A DNA stretch of 64,000 bases, from assembly GCA_033002965.1 (NCBI GenBank), contig JAURVB010013250.1, forward strand, positions 80,445 through 144,444, read 5' to 3'. The position numbers and the translations under genes are program-made. Source of the DNA: Piper betle. Taxonomy: Eukaryota; Streptophyta; Magnoliopsida; Piperales; Piperaceae. Below, piece after piece: positions 1-11,509 of the stretch (its first letter is position 1; each line of letters begins with the position of its first letter). The notes beneath the pieces were generated by a model. The model saw nothing but the letters and a program-made list of their open reading frames with translations. It did no database searches and was not told the origin of the DNA.

Positions 1-2760
1 ATAAACCATAAAAATGCAAAACTAACCCACAAGAACGTAAACCACTGAAGGAGTCAGGAGACAAAAACTTGAAGGACTCTAATATGCAATCAAAACCCAA
101 AATGTATGCAAAGACACCTATGGTTGGGTGCATGTTATCTTATCATGTTAATCATTAGAAGTTCGAATGAGTGAGATATGATGTTGGCAAGTTAGACTAT
201 AAAACAACTTAAGATAAAACGTGAAAATTTGGCTGTGTTAATCAGTCAATATGATCAAGATTAAACAAGTATGAATTAAGTAATTCTAGTGATGACCCAA
301 CTAAGATTTATGAAAGAATGAATTAGCAAGGTTTCCAATTCATGAAGGCTTGATCAGACAACAAATAACGAATAAGAATTTTGGAATCAACCAAAGAAAC
401 AAGAAGTATCAAAGAGTATACGATCACATGTGAACTGTAACATGGTGAACCGAATTAGAAATGTTACAATCAAGTCAAGTCATGTTTAAAGTTGTCGGTT
501 AGTATGACTCAATTGATAAAATAGGTCGAAATAACCTTCTTGGTATTATGAGAATGGAAGACACTGTTAAATACGTGTCAAAACACATCAAATACAAATA
601 AAAATAAGAAAGTAAATAACTGCGTTGAGCTTGTAGGGTTTCTCTTTTCTCCCACCAAAGTTGACTTAGGATTTGCAAGACCTGCATATATTATATGAAA
701 AACGTTAGTAACAAATGCTATTGGTTTGAAAATAACTAATATAAATTTGCAAATGGGTATTTCATTACCTATAGAAACTTATAAAACTTCATAATTGCCT
801 CACACTGGGCAGTATGCAAACATACTTAAAACAAATGCCGGCTTGCATGCACGACTGATATTCATATTCATACATATAATGCTTATGCCCTCACATCTTC
901 CATATTACACTCGCCACGATAATTGAGTGGTAAAAGGAACAGTTAAGTTAGTGCCATAAATTTCAGAAATATGCTACATTACATAGCACCCTCATACACT
1001 ACACTACCTCATGGTTTGAAGGAGTACCAATGCAGTCCATACATATCTCTATTCTACTCATTCTCTTATTTGTGAAATCAGTAAAAAATGTGTGTACTTA
1101 TATAATAGGTTTAGGGAAGAAGTTTGTATCATATATTTTCTAATCTTCAGTTCGAAAACCAACAAAGGATCTCATCCTTGTAGTTTTATTAAACATGTAC
1201 AGAAAATAAAATTAAATAGCCCGACATCGGAGAAATCCGATAAAAGGCCGCCAATGTCGTCTTACATCTAAAACAAAGTTAAACTCGACAAGGAGGGAGT
1301 CAAGTAGAGAGGGAGAGTCCTATGGACCTGGATGAGTAGAACCATGTATTCTAGTCGGTGAGCTCACCTACAATACCTAGCATGGAGATGGAATTGAATA
1401 AGAATCGGGTTATAAGGGCACACAAAACGAGGCAAAGCCTCCACACAAGCTCAACACTTAACATTACTTAATTTTTTAATTAGGTCCTAAGTGAAGTGTT
1501 AAAACCTTATTAGTTAACTTAATTAAGGTTTTGATTCCATGTTCACTTAGTGAGATTTAATCAATTCTAGGGTTTTTAATTGAATGAGATTATGATACGA
1601 TTTTTCAAATAGGCCTAATAATGCCCAAATGTGCTGAAATTTGGATGGGTTGTCGCTTACACTGTAAGGTTCATAGTTAAATTCCACCATGTCTAGCCCA
1701 TGGGCAATCAAAGGGAACAAGGCCCATTAAGGTCGGCCCTAAAGTATTGGAACAGTGTTCGTGGGCTGTGCACCAATTTTGTAACTATTGGTTCATGGGG
1801 TAGAGGACCCCAAATGGGCTTGGGTTAGTGGTCAGTGTTAGCTAACACGTGGAGCTTGGGTCCAGGAAAAGTATGGATAAATATACTTTCTAAATGGGTC
1901 TAAGTGGGTTTTGCAAGTTGGGACACTGGATGGGCTATTTCTGGAGCTATTTGGACCCTAACAAATTTGAAATTTATAATAAAATTGGGAACCAACCCAA
2001 ATGGCCACAAAATTTGTCACTGTGCTACCCAGACATAGAGTACGATATAGACCAAATTTCATTGAAATTAAACACACTTAACCTATTTTAAGGTAATTTA
2101 CAACTGGAGTGAAAAACTAGGGTTTTCACCTAACATTTGTACACCGTCTATGTAAACACCTCTAAAACATGCCTAGATAATTTTTACCCATTCCCAAAAT
2201 TTACATATTTTAATTAAACAATTAGGTTAATATCATATAATTTTACAAGATTTTATTAGTTTCAAATTCGTGGCTTAAAATATAAGACAATCACAGATCA
2301 TGCTCACAGTCATAAATACATAGGAAATAGGAGGCATACTTGTGGGTGATGTTCATGATTATTTAGTGGTTATATTAAGGTTGAAATTTTACCATGAACT
2401 CCTATAATTACCATGAAAAATATGGCATGTTGTGCATCACGCAAATCCTACAACCGCCACCTTTCCTTGAATTTTACACTATTACATGAAAATTATAGGG
2501 CATGACAAGTAAAACAACCAACAAGAAAGTTGTAGATCTACATGTTATGAGTGTAATAAAATAAGAATTGTGCAAATGGGACATCATAATGCCAAGATAT
2601 GATTTTGATACTGAAATAGTGCATATCAGTGACCTACATTCATTATAAAAATCATATCTATTTATTCACATGGCCAAATAAGATAAATGTGTACTCAAAA
2701 TTCTCCTAACATTCATATATACATGATAAAAATGTCCTAAATATAATTTCATTAAAGTAT
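1..2760. other. AT-rich intergenic DNA, no gene recognised
   Basis: No open reading frame here resembles a known protein, and I found no paired terminal repeats. The texture (long AT-rich stretches, short ORFs, rare GC patches near 1215-1420 and 1680-1870) is that of old, decayed repeat DNA. It may be part of a large degenerate retroelement, but no boundary could be found to support that. Confidence 0.4.
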
Positions 2761-2764
2761 ACAA

Positions 2765-3560
2765 GCAATACACATCAAAGAATGAGCAATAGAGGTAGAC
2801 CAAACCTAAGGCTAATGAGTGAAGACCAAGGGGAGGTCTTTTGAGGCATCCAACCTAGAAGCCTACCACCCTAGGATGCTAGAACGTGGAAGGGGATTGC
2901 TTGGAGCTCCAAGAAGGAAGAAGAAGGCCAAGGAGAGTAGAAGAAAGTGGTTGGAGGTGGGGAAGGAAAGAGAAATGATGAAAAGATGAGGGAAGGGGGA
3001 GATTTTATAGAATAAGGGTGGTTAGTTTAGTGATATCATAGGTATGCGTACCATATCTAAAGAGGTATGTGTTAGCTTGGTGATGTCATAGAGGTATGGG
3101 TGTCATACCTATAGAGGTATGAGTGTCATACCTATAGAGGTATGAGTGTCATACCTATAAAGGTATGGGTGCTATACCTATGGAGGTATGGGTTGGATAG
3201 ATAATGATGTATAGGTTGGGTTAGCTAAAAAGGTATGAGTTGGGTTAGCTAAGGAGATATGGGTTGGGTTATCTCAAAACCCAAAAATATAAGGTTTTAA
3301 CCCTAAGGCAATTCGACCCACCTCAGAAATTGCACTGTAGGTCCCACAAGGGGTTAGGACGGTCTGAACGGTCATCAAACACACGACAAGCACACAAAGG
3401 ACATGTGAGTAACATGGTCCTAACATCTATCTATATATGATTAAATTGGACTAATATGAAAAAACTGGGCTTGCCCATCCAAAGAGACGTGCCGAGCACC
3501 GAAGGAGGCTAAGGCCGGGCAACTTACACCATACCATATATGAAGCATGGTAAGAAGGGA
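2765..3560 (-). promoter_or_regulatory. LTR-like promoter region with palindromic tandem repeats
   Basis: Read on the minus strand, this stretch has a TATAAAAT box (complement of 3002-3009) followed by a pyrimidine-rich leader. Upstream of the box sit tandem 23-bp units (about 3086-3200). That order (repeats, TATA box, C/T-rich transcribed leader) is typical of the U3-R part of plant gypsy LTRs. No LTR ends or target duplication were found, so this is an inference from texture and it could be a decayed fragment. Confidence 0.25.
3086..3200. repeat. Palindromic 23-bp tandem repeat
   Basis: About four to five head-to-tail units of roughly 23 bp. Each carries an inverted repeat, GGTATG followed a few bases later by CATACC, so each unit can fold on itself. 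More diverged single units flank the array between about 3040 and 3260. Confidence 0.75.
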
Positions 3561-3706
3561 TGGACCCTACTAACATGATTCAGCTAACAACTGAACAGAG
3601 TGTAAACACCCTCGGGTGGACAACCTGGGTTTTACATGAACTTTGTCTATATTCTGACCATTATCACCATGATAATGAATTAAAAAATAAAAAGAGACTA
3701 GACACT

Positions 3707-3860
3707 TATGAGATCCCTCAACTTAGTCCCACATCTAATACCTACTGGGAGAAGATCTTGTTTATAAGTGAGAATGGACTATAGATCTTTAACTTCCGGG
3801 GTACCCATTTTAAAGAAATGACTTAGCCCATTACGTTGCACTTTGGGCTGGTTCGTTACA
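3707..3860 (+). repeat. 5' LTR of the TRIM-like element
   Basis: 154-bp LTR, equal in length to its partner at 4811-4964. Preceded by the target duplication ACACT at 3702-3706. The first dinucleotide is TA instead of TG, probably a point mutation after insertion. Confidence 0.88.
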
Positions 3861-3862
3861 AA

Positions 3863-3874
3863 TGGTATCGGAGC
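3863..3874 (+). other. Primer binding site, tRNA-Met type
   Basis: TGGTATCGGAGC lies two bases after the 5' LTR. It differs by one base from the common plant primer site TGGTATCAGAGC, which pairs with the 3' end of tRNA-Met. Confidence 0.8.
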
Positions 3875-3984
3875 AAGGTTTCTCAAAAGCTCACATCTTA
3901 TGACTCAAGTACCTTGTTGAAGAGTCCAATATTTATCTTTGGGGTATGTCTTTAGTGAATTAGTGGACTCACTAACAAACCTAA

Positions 3985-4300
3985 TAAGTGGTACGGTGGA
4001 ATGGACCCATCGGCCAATAGGGGGTATGGTGGAATTGACCCATCGGCTCAACCTAATAAGTGGTACGGTGGAATGGACCCATCGGCCCAACATAATAGGG
4101 GGTACGATGGAATGGACCCATCGGCTCAACCTAATATAGTGGCATGGTTGACTAACCCATCAGCCAATAGAACTACAACATAATAGGGGGTACGATGGAA
4201 TGAACCAATCGGCCAATAAGGGGGCACGAAGGACTGACCCATCGGCCCAATATTTTATAGTGGCACGGTGGACTAACCCATCAGCCAATAGAACTACATC
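3985..4300 (+). repeat. Tandem array with ACCCATCGGCC core
   Basis: About seven to eight imperfect units of roughly 33-42 bp, each built round a GGTGGAATGGACCCATCGGCC-like core (written here only as its motif). A related core, GACCCATCAGCCAATA, builds the array inside the solo LTR at 63012-63390. Short ORFs across it are by-products of the repeat. Confidence 0.8.
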
Positions 4301-4399
4301 GAGCTTGATCCCGACATAGGTATGTAGGCCAATCAAGATTGTTTGATTTCAGCTCAAATAAGGTAGAATAAAAGTATGATAGGATAGTCAGGTTAGGAG

Positions 4400-4578
4400 G
4401 ATGGGTAATAAATGTGACTTCTTTTTATTTTATTTTGAGTTATAAATGTGGCTATGGGAAATGGTCTAAGACTATGGGAACCATTATTTTATAACTTATT
4501 ACTCGGCATTTAGTAGTTTTATTTTGGTAACACCTGGCCAACAAGGCCCACAATATTGTTAAAAATGGCCGGGTCGTT
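4400..4578 (+). repeat. 3' fragment of a family S LTR inside the TRIM
   Basis: This stretch matches the last part of the two solo LTRs at 50958-52603 and 61759-63840. It has the shared blocks 'GGAAATGGTCTAAGACT' and 'GTAACACCTGGCCAAC' and ends in GGGTCGTTACA. A second tRNA-Met primer site, TGGTATCAGAG, follows at about 4581. The small element therefore contains the LTR end and primer site of a different, larger family. Confidence 0.75.
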
Positions 4579-4810
4579 ACAAATGGTATCAGAGTCGAGC
4601 TGGTTTCGTGTTAGATGGTGGGATGGACTAGGGACGTTGGCTAGGCTGCCGGTCACGGGCCAAAACAAGTTGTGGGCTGGGGTCAGCAACGGGACAAGAC
4701 TAGAAACGTTGGCTAGGCTGCCGGTCACGGGCCAGAAAGGACGTGGGTTGGGGCTAGCAACGGGCCAAGAATAGGTATTTCGGGGATGCAATTTCCTAAG
4801 GTGGGTGGAT

Positions 4811-4964
4811 TGTGAGATCCCTCAACTTAGTCCCACATCTAATACCTACTGGGAGAAGATCCTGTTTATAAGTGAGAATGGACTATAAATCTTTAACTTC
4901 TGGGGTACCCATTTTAAAGAAATGACTTAGCCCATTACGTTGCACTTTGGGCTGGGTCGTTACA
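4811..4964 (+). repeat. 3' LTR of the TRIM-like element
   Basis: 154-bp LTR beginning TGTGAG and ending TTACA, followed by target duplication ACACT (4965-4969). The stretch just before it (about 4797-4810, AAGGTGGGTGGAT) is purine-rich and can serve as the polypurine tract. Confidence 0.88.
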
Positions 4965-4969
4965 ACACT

Positions 4970-7541
4970 TAGGTTGACATATGTTGAGCCACTTGTATTT
5001 GTTAAACCGAAGTGGTTGTGGACATGACCCGAACATGACAAAGGAGTATGACTACATAACTTTGACTTGTTTGTCTACCTTTTCTAGAATTAGTAAGGGT
5101 TATTCAAGGAATAAGATGTTTGTGTAGGGTTTAGCCAGGAAGACAGGGAAACCTAGACCATATTTAAGGTCCTAATGAGGTGGATGTTGTCCTATTCTTT
5201 CCTACATGATGTTGCTTTTTCTAACTCTCCTTGCAAGAACAATTTTTTCCTCCTTTTTCACGCCTTCCAACCCTCTTGGATATCGATTTGTTGGTATTTC
5301 TTAGCTAAGAATAGTGTTGTTCTATGAGAGTTTTGTAAAGAAGTAAGATGTTTCAACCTAATTCATATAAAGTGCAAAGTTATCATGTCATCCCATCCAT
5401 CTATAATGTTCTATGGAAGTATGACTATGTGATTTGGATGTAAAGTAGTGTGTTTTAGTTCTGTAATTATGTTTTATATGAAAATTTTATTATTTCTATA
5501 ATATATATACATGAATAGGATGATGAATTGCATCATAGGTTTAAGAGCATGTACAAATAAGGATATCTATGATATTTTCATTGAGAAAATAAATTATATT
5601 AATTTTAAAGCCTGTTATAGCCTATTATTTTGTTATGACCATCATGATCTCTAGTTCTACGTATAAAAGTTTATGGGTTTTAATTGTATCTAGGGATATA
5701 TGTATTTTTAAGTTTGAAGTTTAAAAACTTAATTTAAGTTTTATTGATATTATACTTCAAGTATGTTATGTTTTTTATTAGATGATTACTTTATGATGTT
5801 TGCATGATATTATGAATGTTTCATGCGTAATGCATAGTGTTTTTAACGAATTGTAGCATGATGATATTATGATCCAGAATTTATGAAAGTTGACTAAGTA
5901 TGCTATGCTTGTAAATATGTGACCAATGTAAAATGTTAATGTACTAATTTACTTTAATGATGAATGTAACATGCTTATAATATAATATTTATTTGTTGCA
6001 TCCATGACATACCATATACGCATAAGATATGTTAATATGGGTAGTGATGTATGTTATTGCTCACCCTAGGGTGCTCTTTTGATAAGACAAAGGAGATTAA
6101 AAAATAACGTGGCTAGTTAGTTTATTCATATTTTAGGGTGCTTTAAGATCCTCAATATTTTTTACTTGTTTATATCTATGAAATTCTAAGTATGCATGTA
6201 TAAGTTTTTAAGTGACAATGTTTATGATGATAATGAATTGTTGGGTGAACTGACGAGTTATATCTATTTACCCCAGACATCCCCCTTAAGCAAAGGCCGA
6301 GCAAAGGAATAAGGGCTACTGTTTCGACGGTGTTTATGATAATTAGTAACTTATGAAATACAGTTAGGAATTACAAGGGCCCACTGCATTCTTAGGTTGA
6401 AAAATGGGTTTCAAAAGTTGAACCTAAAGGCTATAAAGGTCTAGCTAAGGCTACAAACGTCGAGCTAACAGGTTAAACATGCATGATATGAAAATTTTCT
6501 TATGTTTTCGAGCTAGAACTTCATAGGTCGAGCTATAGATTGATGATACTAAGGCCATTAAGGTCAGGTTATAAGTGATTTAAAATTAATCAACGAGTAT
6601 GATTATGAAATCGGTTTAGGGTCACAAAGTTAGACTATAAATGATGAATTTAATCATAAAGGATAGTCGATGATTACATGATAATAAACCACGAATGTTG
6701 TGCATAGGTGGATGTCCTACTCAAAGGTTGGATTATGGATTACATTTTAAGTTAAGTCTAAGGTTATAAAGGTCTAGCCATATAAATGTGATAAGTTTAT
6801 ATTTATGTTGACTATGTAATTATATAATTAGTTTAGCATGTTTATGAATTCATTTTTATTCATGTCAAAACAAATATGTTAAATTGTTGAAGTTACATGT
6901 AATGTTCATGTTAATAATTAAGGGCTATGTTAAATTGCAAGTTATGATGTTATGATTAAAATGAAGCAAATTGATATTCTTGTGTGTGTTTTTATTAAAT
7001 TGAGATAAATTGGTAAGTTATTTATTATGTTTACTGCATGCATAAATAAATGAGTCAGAGCTATATATTGGTACTAAGCAAATAATTTCTTGATTATTCA
7101 CAACTAACGGACAACGAGATGACAAGATATTGAGTCATAGGGTTTCATTTGTTATAATATGGAATTTATTTATTAGACATCATTGATATGAATTATGAGT
7201 AATTATTAATTTTATTTATGGTATCAAATGAATGGTCGACCATTGAGATATTTTAGTATTTTTTGTGTGATTAATTTATTTTATATTTAAATTTATGGAG
7301 GCAAAGGTGAATTCCTAAGTAACGACATTGTCTTTTAGGTCTTTTATATATATATATACACACACACGGGTCATTATATTAGTAGCAATGGAGTTCTAAC
7401 CGTAGCCTATATACTAAAAGTTGTTTTAAAAAAAAAAAGGTTAAACTTGAAACTTACCTGTCCATTAGCACTCTTGTAAAGTCTTAGTTGTGTCTTATCA
7501 TGAATAACTGTTTCTGTTTGGCCTTGTGTGCCACTCGAGTT
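4970..7541. other. AT-rich intergenic DNA, no gene recognised
   Basis: No coding similarity seen. Short simple repeats occur, such as a TA/CA run at about 7348-7368. Phrases such as GGTCTAGCTAAGG and GGTCGAGCTA recur between 6400 and 6780, suggesting a worn repeat, but no ends could be defined. Confidence 0.4.
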
Positions 7542-8463
7542 CGTAGGCCTAGGGCTGTTCACGGGACGGTCAGAGTCGAGTTTTCCAAAACTCGTGACCG
7601 GCTTGTTAATGATTTTAATCGGTTCGAGTCAGGTTTTTACAATTTTGAGTTTCGAGTTGGGTTACTTAAAAATGAAAAATCGAGCTTGACCCGAGCCTGT
7701 ATAAAAAAGAAAAGTCGAGCTCGATTAGGGTATGGAAATGGGGGAAGGAGCGGTTGTGGCGGCTGCTGGCTAGTGAGTATCGACAGGTGATGGGTGACAG
7801 GCGGCAATGGGAGACGGGGGGCAACGGGCTACGGGCAGCGACTGGTAGCGACGGCCTACGGTAGGCGACGAGAGACGGCAGCAACCGGCAATGACAGGGG
7901 GATTTTTTTTGTTGTTAATTGTTTTTTGCAAAAATGAGAATTTTTTTTCATTTTTTTTCATAATAATGAGAAATGGTTCCTTTCTTATCCTATGGATTTT
8001 ATTATTTTTGTGCCTCCGCCGGTGGAGGGTAAGATTCTTCGGAGGTGGAAGAGGTCGCCACTGGGGGGGGGGGGCACCACCTTATTATGTGGAAGAGGTC
8101 ACCTTCTCCCTTTTCATCATCTTCACTGCCATTTAACATTTTTATCTTACATTTTTAATAATCTTAGATTTTTTTTCTTGTCATTTAACTTTGTACTATT
8201 TTTTTTCCCTTAACAGTGATAAATCTCTCTATTGTTGTCTACTTGTGTTGGATCTAGTATTAATTTAAATATTTTTCTTTTTTATATGAAGCTTGTTTTT
8301 AGCCAATCATAAAGTCAAAGTCGTAAAATTTTCCCCTAATCATTAATTTCAATTAGTAAGGTGCCACCTTTTTCTCAATTTTGACTATGTTCCAATTTTT
8401 TATAACAAATTACAATATTTTTAATGAATTCTAACAGTGTTTATTATACTGTTCATCCACCAG

Positions 8464-8521
8464 ATTGGTCGAGACATATGTTTGAGAAGTTAGACTTTGT
8501 GAAAGAGAGGATTGTAGGCAT
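8464..8521 (+). other. Possible captured exon with good splice sites
   Basis: A 58-bp stretch is preceded by CAG and followed by GTAAGT. One frame is open throughout and includes the peptide HMFEKLDFVKERIVG. It lies inside the hAT element on the same strand as the myosin exon, outside the transposase. I do not recognise the protein. The good splice sites and open frame suggest a piece of a host gene, but at this length chance cannot be excluded. Confidence 0.25.
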
Positions 8522-8974
8522 GTAAGTACACAATCTTGCTTTTCAATTTAGTTTATTGCAAAAGTTTTTATATGAACTTAGGTAACATATATACATATTT
8601 TTAGTTGCTATTACTAATTATGTAAATTATAAAGTAGTATAATTTTTATATATAAGTTAATTAAACACTAAATAGTCAACATGTATATAAGTATACGATA
8701 TATTATGTTATGTTATTAAATCGTTCCAAATTTATTAGTTATTGTGAAAACCATTTAGGGATGTAACTGTTTTATACAATTTACTTAGGGTGTAAACTTC
8801 TATAGCTACTTTCTAAATTATCGAGCACCACAAATTACAATTAAAGCAAAATAGTAAGTCCAATTAAATAGCAAAATAAATGCAAAGTAAATTATAATTG
8901 AGTTCAAATGAAATAATGATACTCAGAACAATTACTAGCATAATGATGTCATACAAAGCATGCTAACTTTACCT

Positions 8975-10929
8975 TCATTCTTCTTGCTCTTCAAATTCAT
9001 CATAATCAAGGTACATTGGTCGTAACTAGTCTTGTGAACAAATCAGTGCTTCAAGAGTTTTAGATTTCAAACTACTTCTATGCTTGTTGATCAACCTTTC
9101 ACCTGTGCTAAATGCAGATTCAGATGCAACAGTTGTAAGTGGAATAGATAAAATGTCTCTTGCCATGGTTGATAGTATTTTGTACTTGTTTGCATTGTGT
9201 TTCCGATAATCTAGAAGATCAAATTCCGCCTCTTTTGCAACTCTTTCTATAGGACTTTCCAGATAAGTATTTCTGATTTAGATGTCTCCTTATTTTTTTC
9301 AACTTCTTGGACAAATTTGTTGTAGGCATCATCATCAAACATATTGTAGCAATTATTTTCAGGCCCAACATCCATTGTATCTAAATCATCTGCATTTGAA
9401 TCACTTCAAATTGTGTATATATCATAAATATCCTTGAAAGCATCCATCACCTTCTTTAGCTCTATTTTTGCACTTTCTTTGTAGATTTGAGGAAAACAAA
9501 ACTTAATCATCATTAGCTTACATCTAGGATCCAAAATAGTAGCAATTGCCAACACCAAGTTGCATTCTAACCAATATTTTTGAAATTTCTCTTACATAGC
9601 TTTAATCATTGGCTCCATGTAAGCTTGTTCAAATTTAAGTTCACAAGTCAATGCACACTTAATCCTCCACATCACCGGTAAGAAAAGATTAGATGTTGGA
9701 TATTTAGATCCACAAATCATTTCTGTTGCATGGTAGAACTTCTCTAATAGTTCTTCAATATTTGCATGTTTTTTCCATTCTTTAGTAGATGGGCACCATT
9801 TGTAGTTAGAGTCTGTATCTCTATAGTGTGCAAATGCTGGTGTGACATATTAGCTGCTTTCACCATGTGATAAGTGGAATTCCACCTTGTTTGCAGATCT
9901 AATATCAACTCTTTTTTCCCAGTCACGTTAAATTGTGCTAAGGAGGTTTCAAAATCTAGCTTTCGGTTTGAAGAACTTTTAACATACTTGGCTATTTCTC
10001 ACACAGTATGTATCAGTCCCTCTATATGCTTCAAACCATATTGGACAATCAAATTTAGAACATGTGCACTGCACCTCATGTGGAATATGTTTGGAAATAT
10101 GCAAGGTACCACTAGTTAGAAAACCCCCTTTCAATATGCTAATCATATTATCATTTGAAGCAGCATAATCAACTGTAATTGTGAACACTTTGCCTTCCAA
10201 ACTTTATTCTCTCATAAATTCAGTTATTTTCCATTGCTTATCCTATGTGTGGAGGAGGAAAATGGCGGAATGCCAATATTTTTTTCTGTAGCTTCCAACT
10301 TTTTATTATATAATGAGTAGTCACACAAATATAAGTTTTTGCCCTCTTTGAAGTCAAACAAGGGTAACATCTTTCAAATCATTATTGATTTTAACTTCTT
10401 CTTCTTGGTATATCTTCAAGCACTGCTTTCGAATAGCATGGCGAGACCATTTATCATGTCGTGGTTGGAGAGTTTTGCTATACAAGTTGAACAGCTTACT
10501 TTCAACCAACCTGAATGGCTTCTAATCTACTATAATCATCTTTGCAAGAATTTTCTTAGATTTTTCCCTAACATACTTGAAGTTGGTAATTATAACATTA
10601 CCCTTTTCTCCTGGTATTGGCTCCAAACTGATATGTTTTTGCCCCTTCTCAGCTCTTGTATGCTTCTTACAACTTTCCAAATGTCTTTTCAGGGTACTTG
10701 TAGAACCAGTCTTTGACAAATTATACAAAGTTTTGCAATAGGTACATTCTACTTTTGTTTCTCCGAATGGCAATTTCACTTTCTTTAATTCCTTCCAAAC
10801 TTTTGATCTCACTCTTGTTTGGTTTTTGGTCACATCATCATTTGAACTATGATTGATATCTGGCCCTTGTGGTGTGGTTGCAGGGGCCTCTAGAATTGGA
10901 AATGGAGAGGCGTCATTGTTACCAGCCAT
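8975..10929 (-). pseudogene. hAT superfamily transposase, decayed
   Basis: The start is the ATG at 10927-10929 (MAGNND), just after an intron-acceptor-like TTATAG. In order it holds: a BED zinc finger (10680-10810; CTYC followed by STLKRHLESC); a middle block at about 10000-10200 with VFTITVDYAASND, close to the family's ITVDNASAND motif; a block at about 9860 with LDLQTRWNSTYHM, matching LDVPTRWNSTY; and a C-terminal dimerisation domain (about 9030-9240) with ARDILSIPLTTVASESAFS. It stops at 8975-8977. Stop codons and frameshifts interrupt it, including a TAG at 9026-9028 where the family has Trp. It is not expected to make active transposase. Confidence 0.88.
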
Positions 10930-11125
10930 GCCTATAAACAAAAGTGAAAGCAAGGTATATTTGAAACAAATGTAAATGGCCACTTCTTATTGTTATTGTG
11001 GTTACAAGAACATACTTTGTGCATTTAAATTCTGTTTTCGTCATTTGCACTTTTGATAAACTATTTCATTTCAAACTTTACTCGACTTAGCATAGAAAGC
11101 CTTACATACCCTTCCTGAATGATAG

Positions 11126-11507
11126 GGTCAACTATTTCAATTGATGCAACGGCTAGAGAACACAACACCACATTTTATAAGGTGTATAAAGCCGAACAAT
11201 TTGCAACTCCCTGCTATCTATAAACAGGGGCTTGTATTACAGCAATTAAGATGTTGTGGAGTACTAGAGGTAGTTCGCATATCAAGATCTGGATACCCTA
11301 CTAGAATGTCTCATCAGAAGTTTGCAAAGAGGTTATCACGTTTCTGTATTATTAGTGGCTTATATTTACTGGTATGGGTTTCTTCTACTGGAGAGTGTGG
11401 CTTCTCAAGATCCACTTAGTGTATCTGTTGCAATTCTTCATCAGTTCAATATTCTTCCTGAAATGTACCAAGTTGGGTATACAAAACTATTTTTTCGGCC
11501 TGGACAG
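11126..11507 (+). pseudogene. Class VIII myosin motor-domain exon fragment
   Basis: The exon opens after TGATAG and encodes GQLFQLMQRLENTTPHFIR, then IKPNNLQLP, QQLRCCGVLEVVRISRSGYP, SVSVAILHQFNILPEMYQVG and YTKLFFRPGQ, ending at a GTAAAA donor (11508). This is the relay/SH1 and converter part of the plant myosin VIII motor. The match to ATM1-type myosins is very close from memory. A 40-bp insertion at about 11331-11371 breaks the frame between HQKFAKR and the following YGFLLLE. Without it the exon is 342 bp, exactly 114 codons. No other myosin exons are seen in the window. Splice signals show it came from genomic DNA, not mRNA. Confidence 0.9.
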
Positions 11508-11509
11508 GT

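Larger units (their letters stand above)
3707..4964 (+). mobile_element. Miniature LTR retrotransposon (TRIM-like)
   Basis: Two direct repeats of 154 bp each (3707-3860 and 4811-4964) differ at about five positions and enclose a 950-bp interior without a protein gene. The 5' copy starts TATGAG where the 3' copy starts TGTGAG, so the canonical TG has mutated in one; both end in TTACA. A primer binding site complementary to initiator tRNA-Met follows the 5' LTR. A 5-bp target duplication ACACT flanks the element (3702-3706, 4965-4969). The interior carries a tandem array and, at about 4400-4600, the 3' end of an unrelated larger LTR family plus a second primer site. Mobility would need proteins supplied by another element. 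Confidence 0.88.

Noticed and set aside
3905..4183. Repetitive ORFs with DPSAQ- or WVHSTV-type units
   Set aside because: They are translations of the tandem array in the TRIM; the reading frame follows the repeat period.
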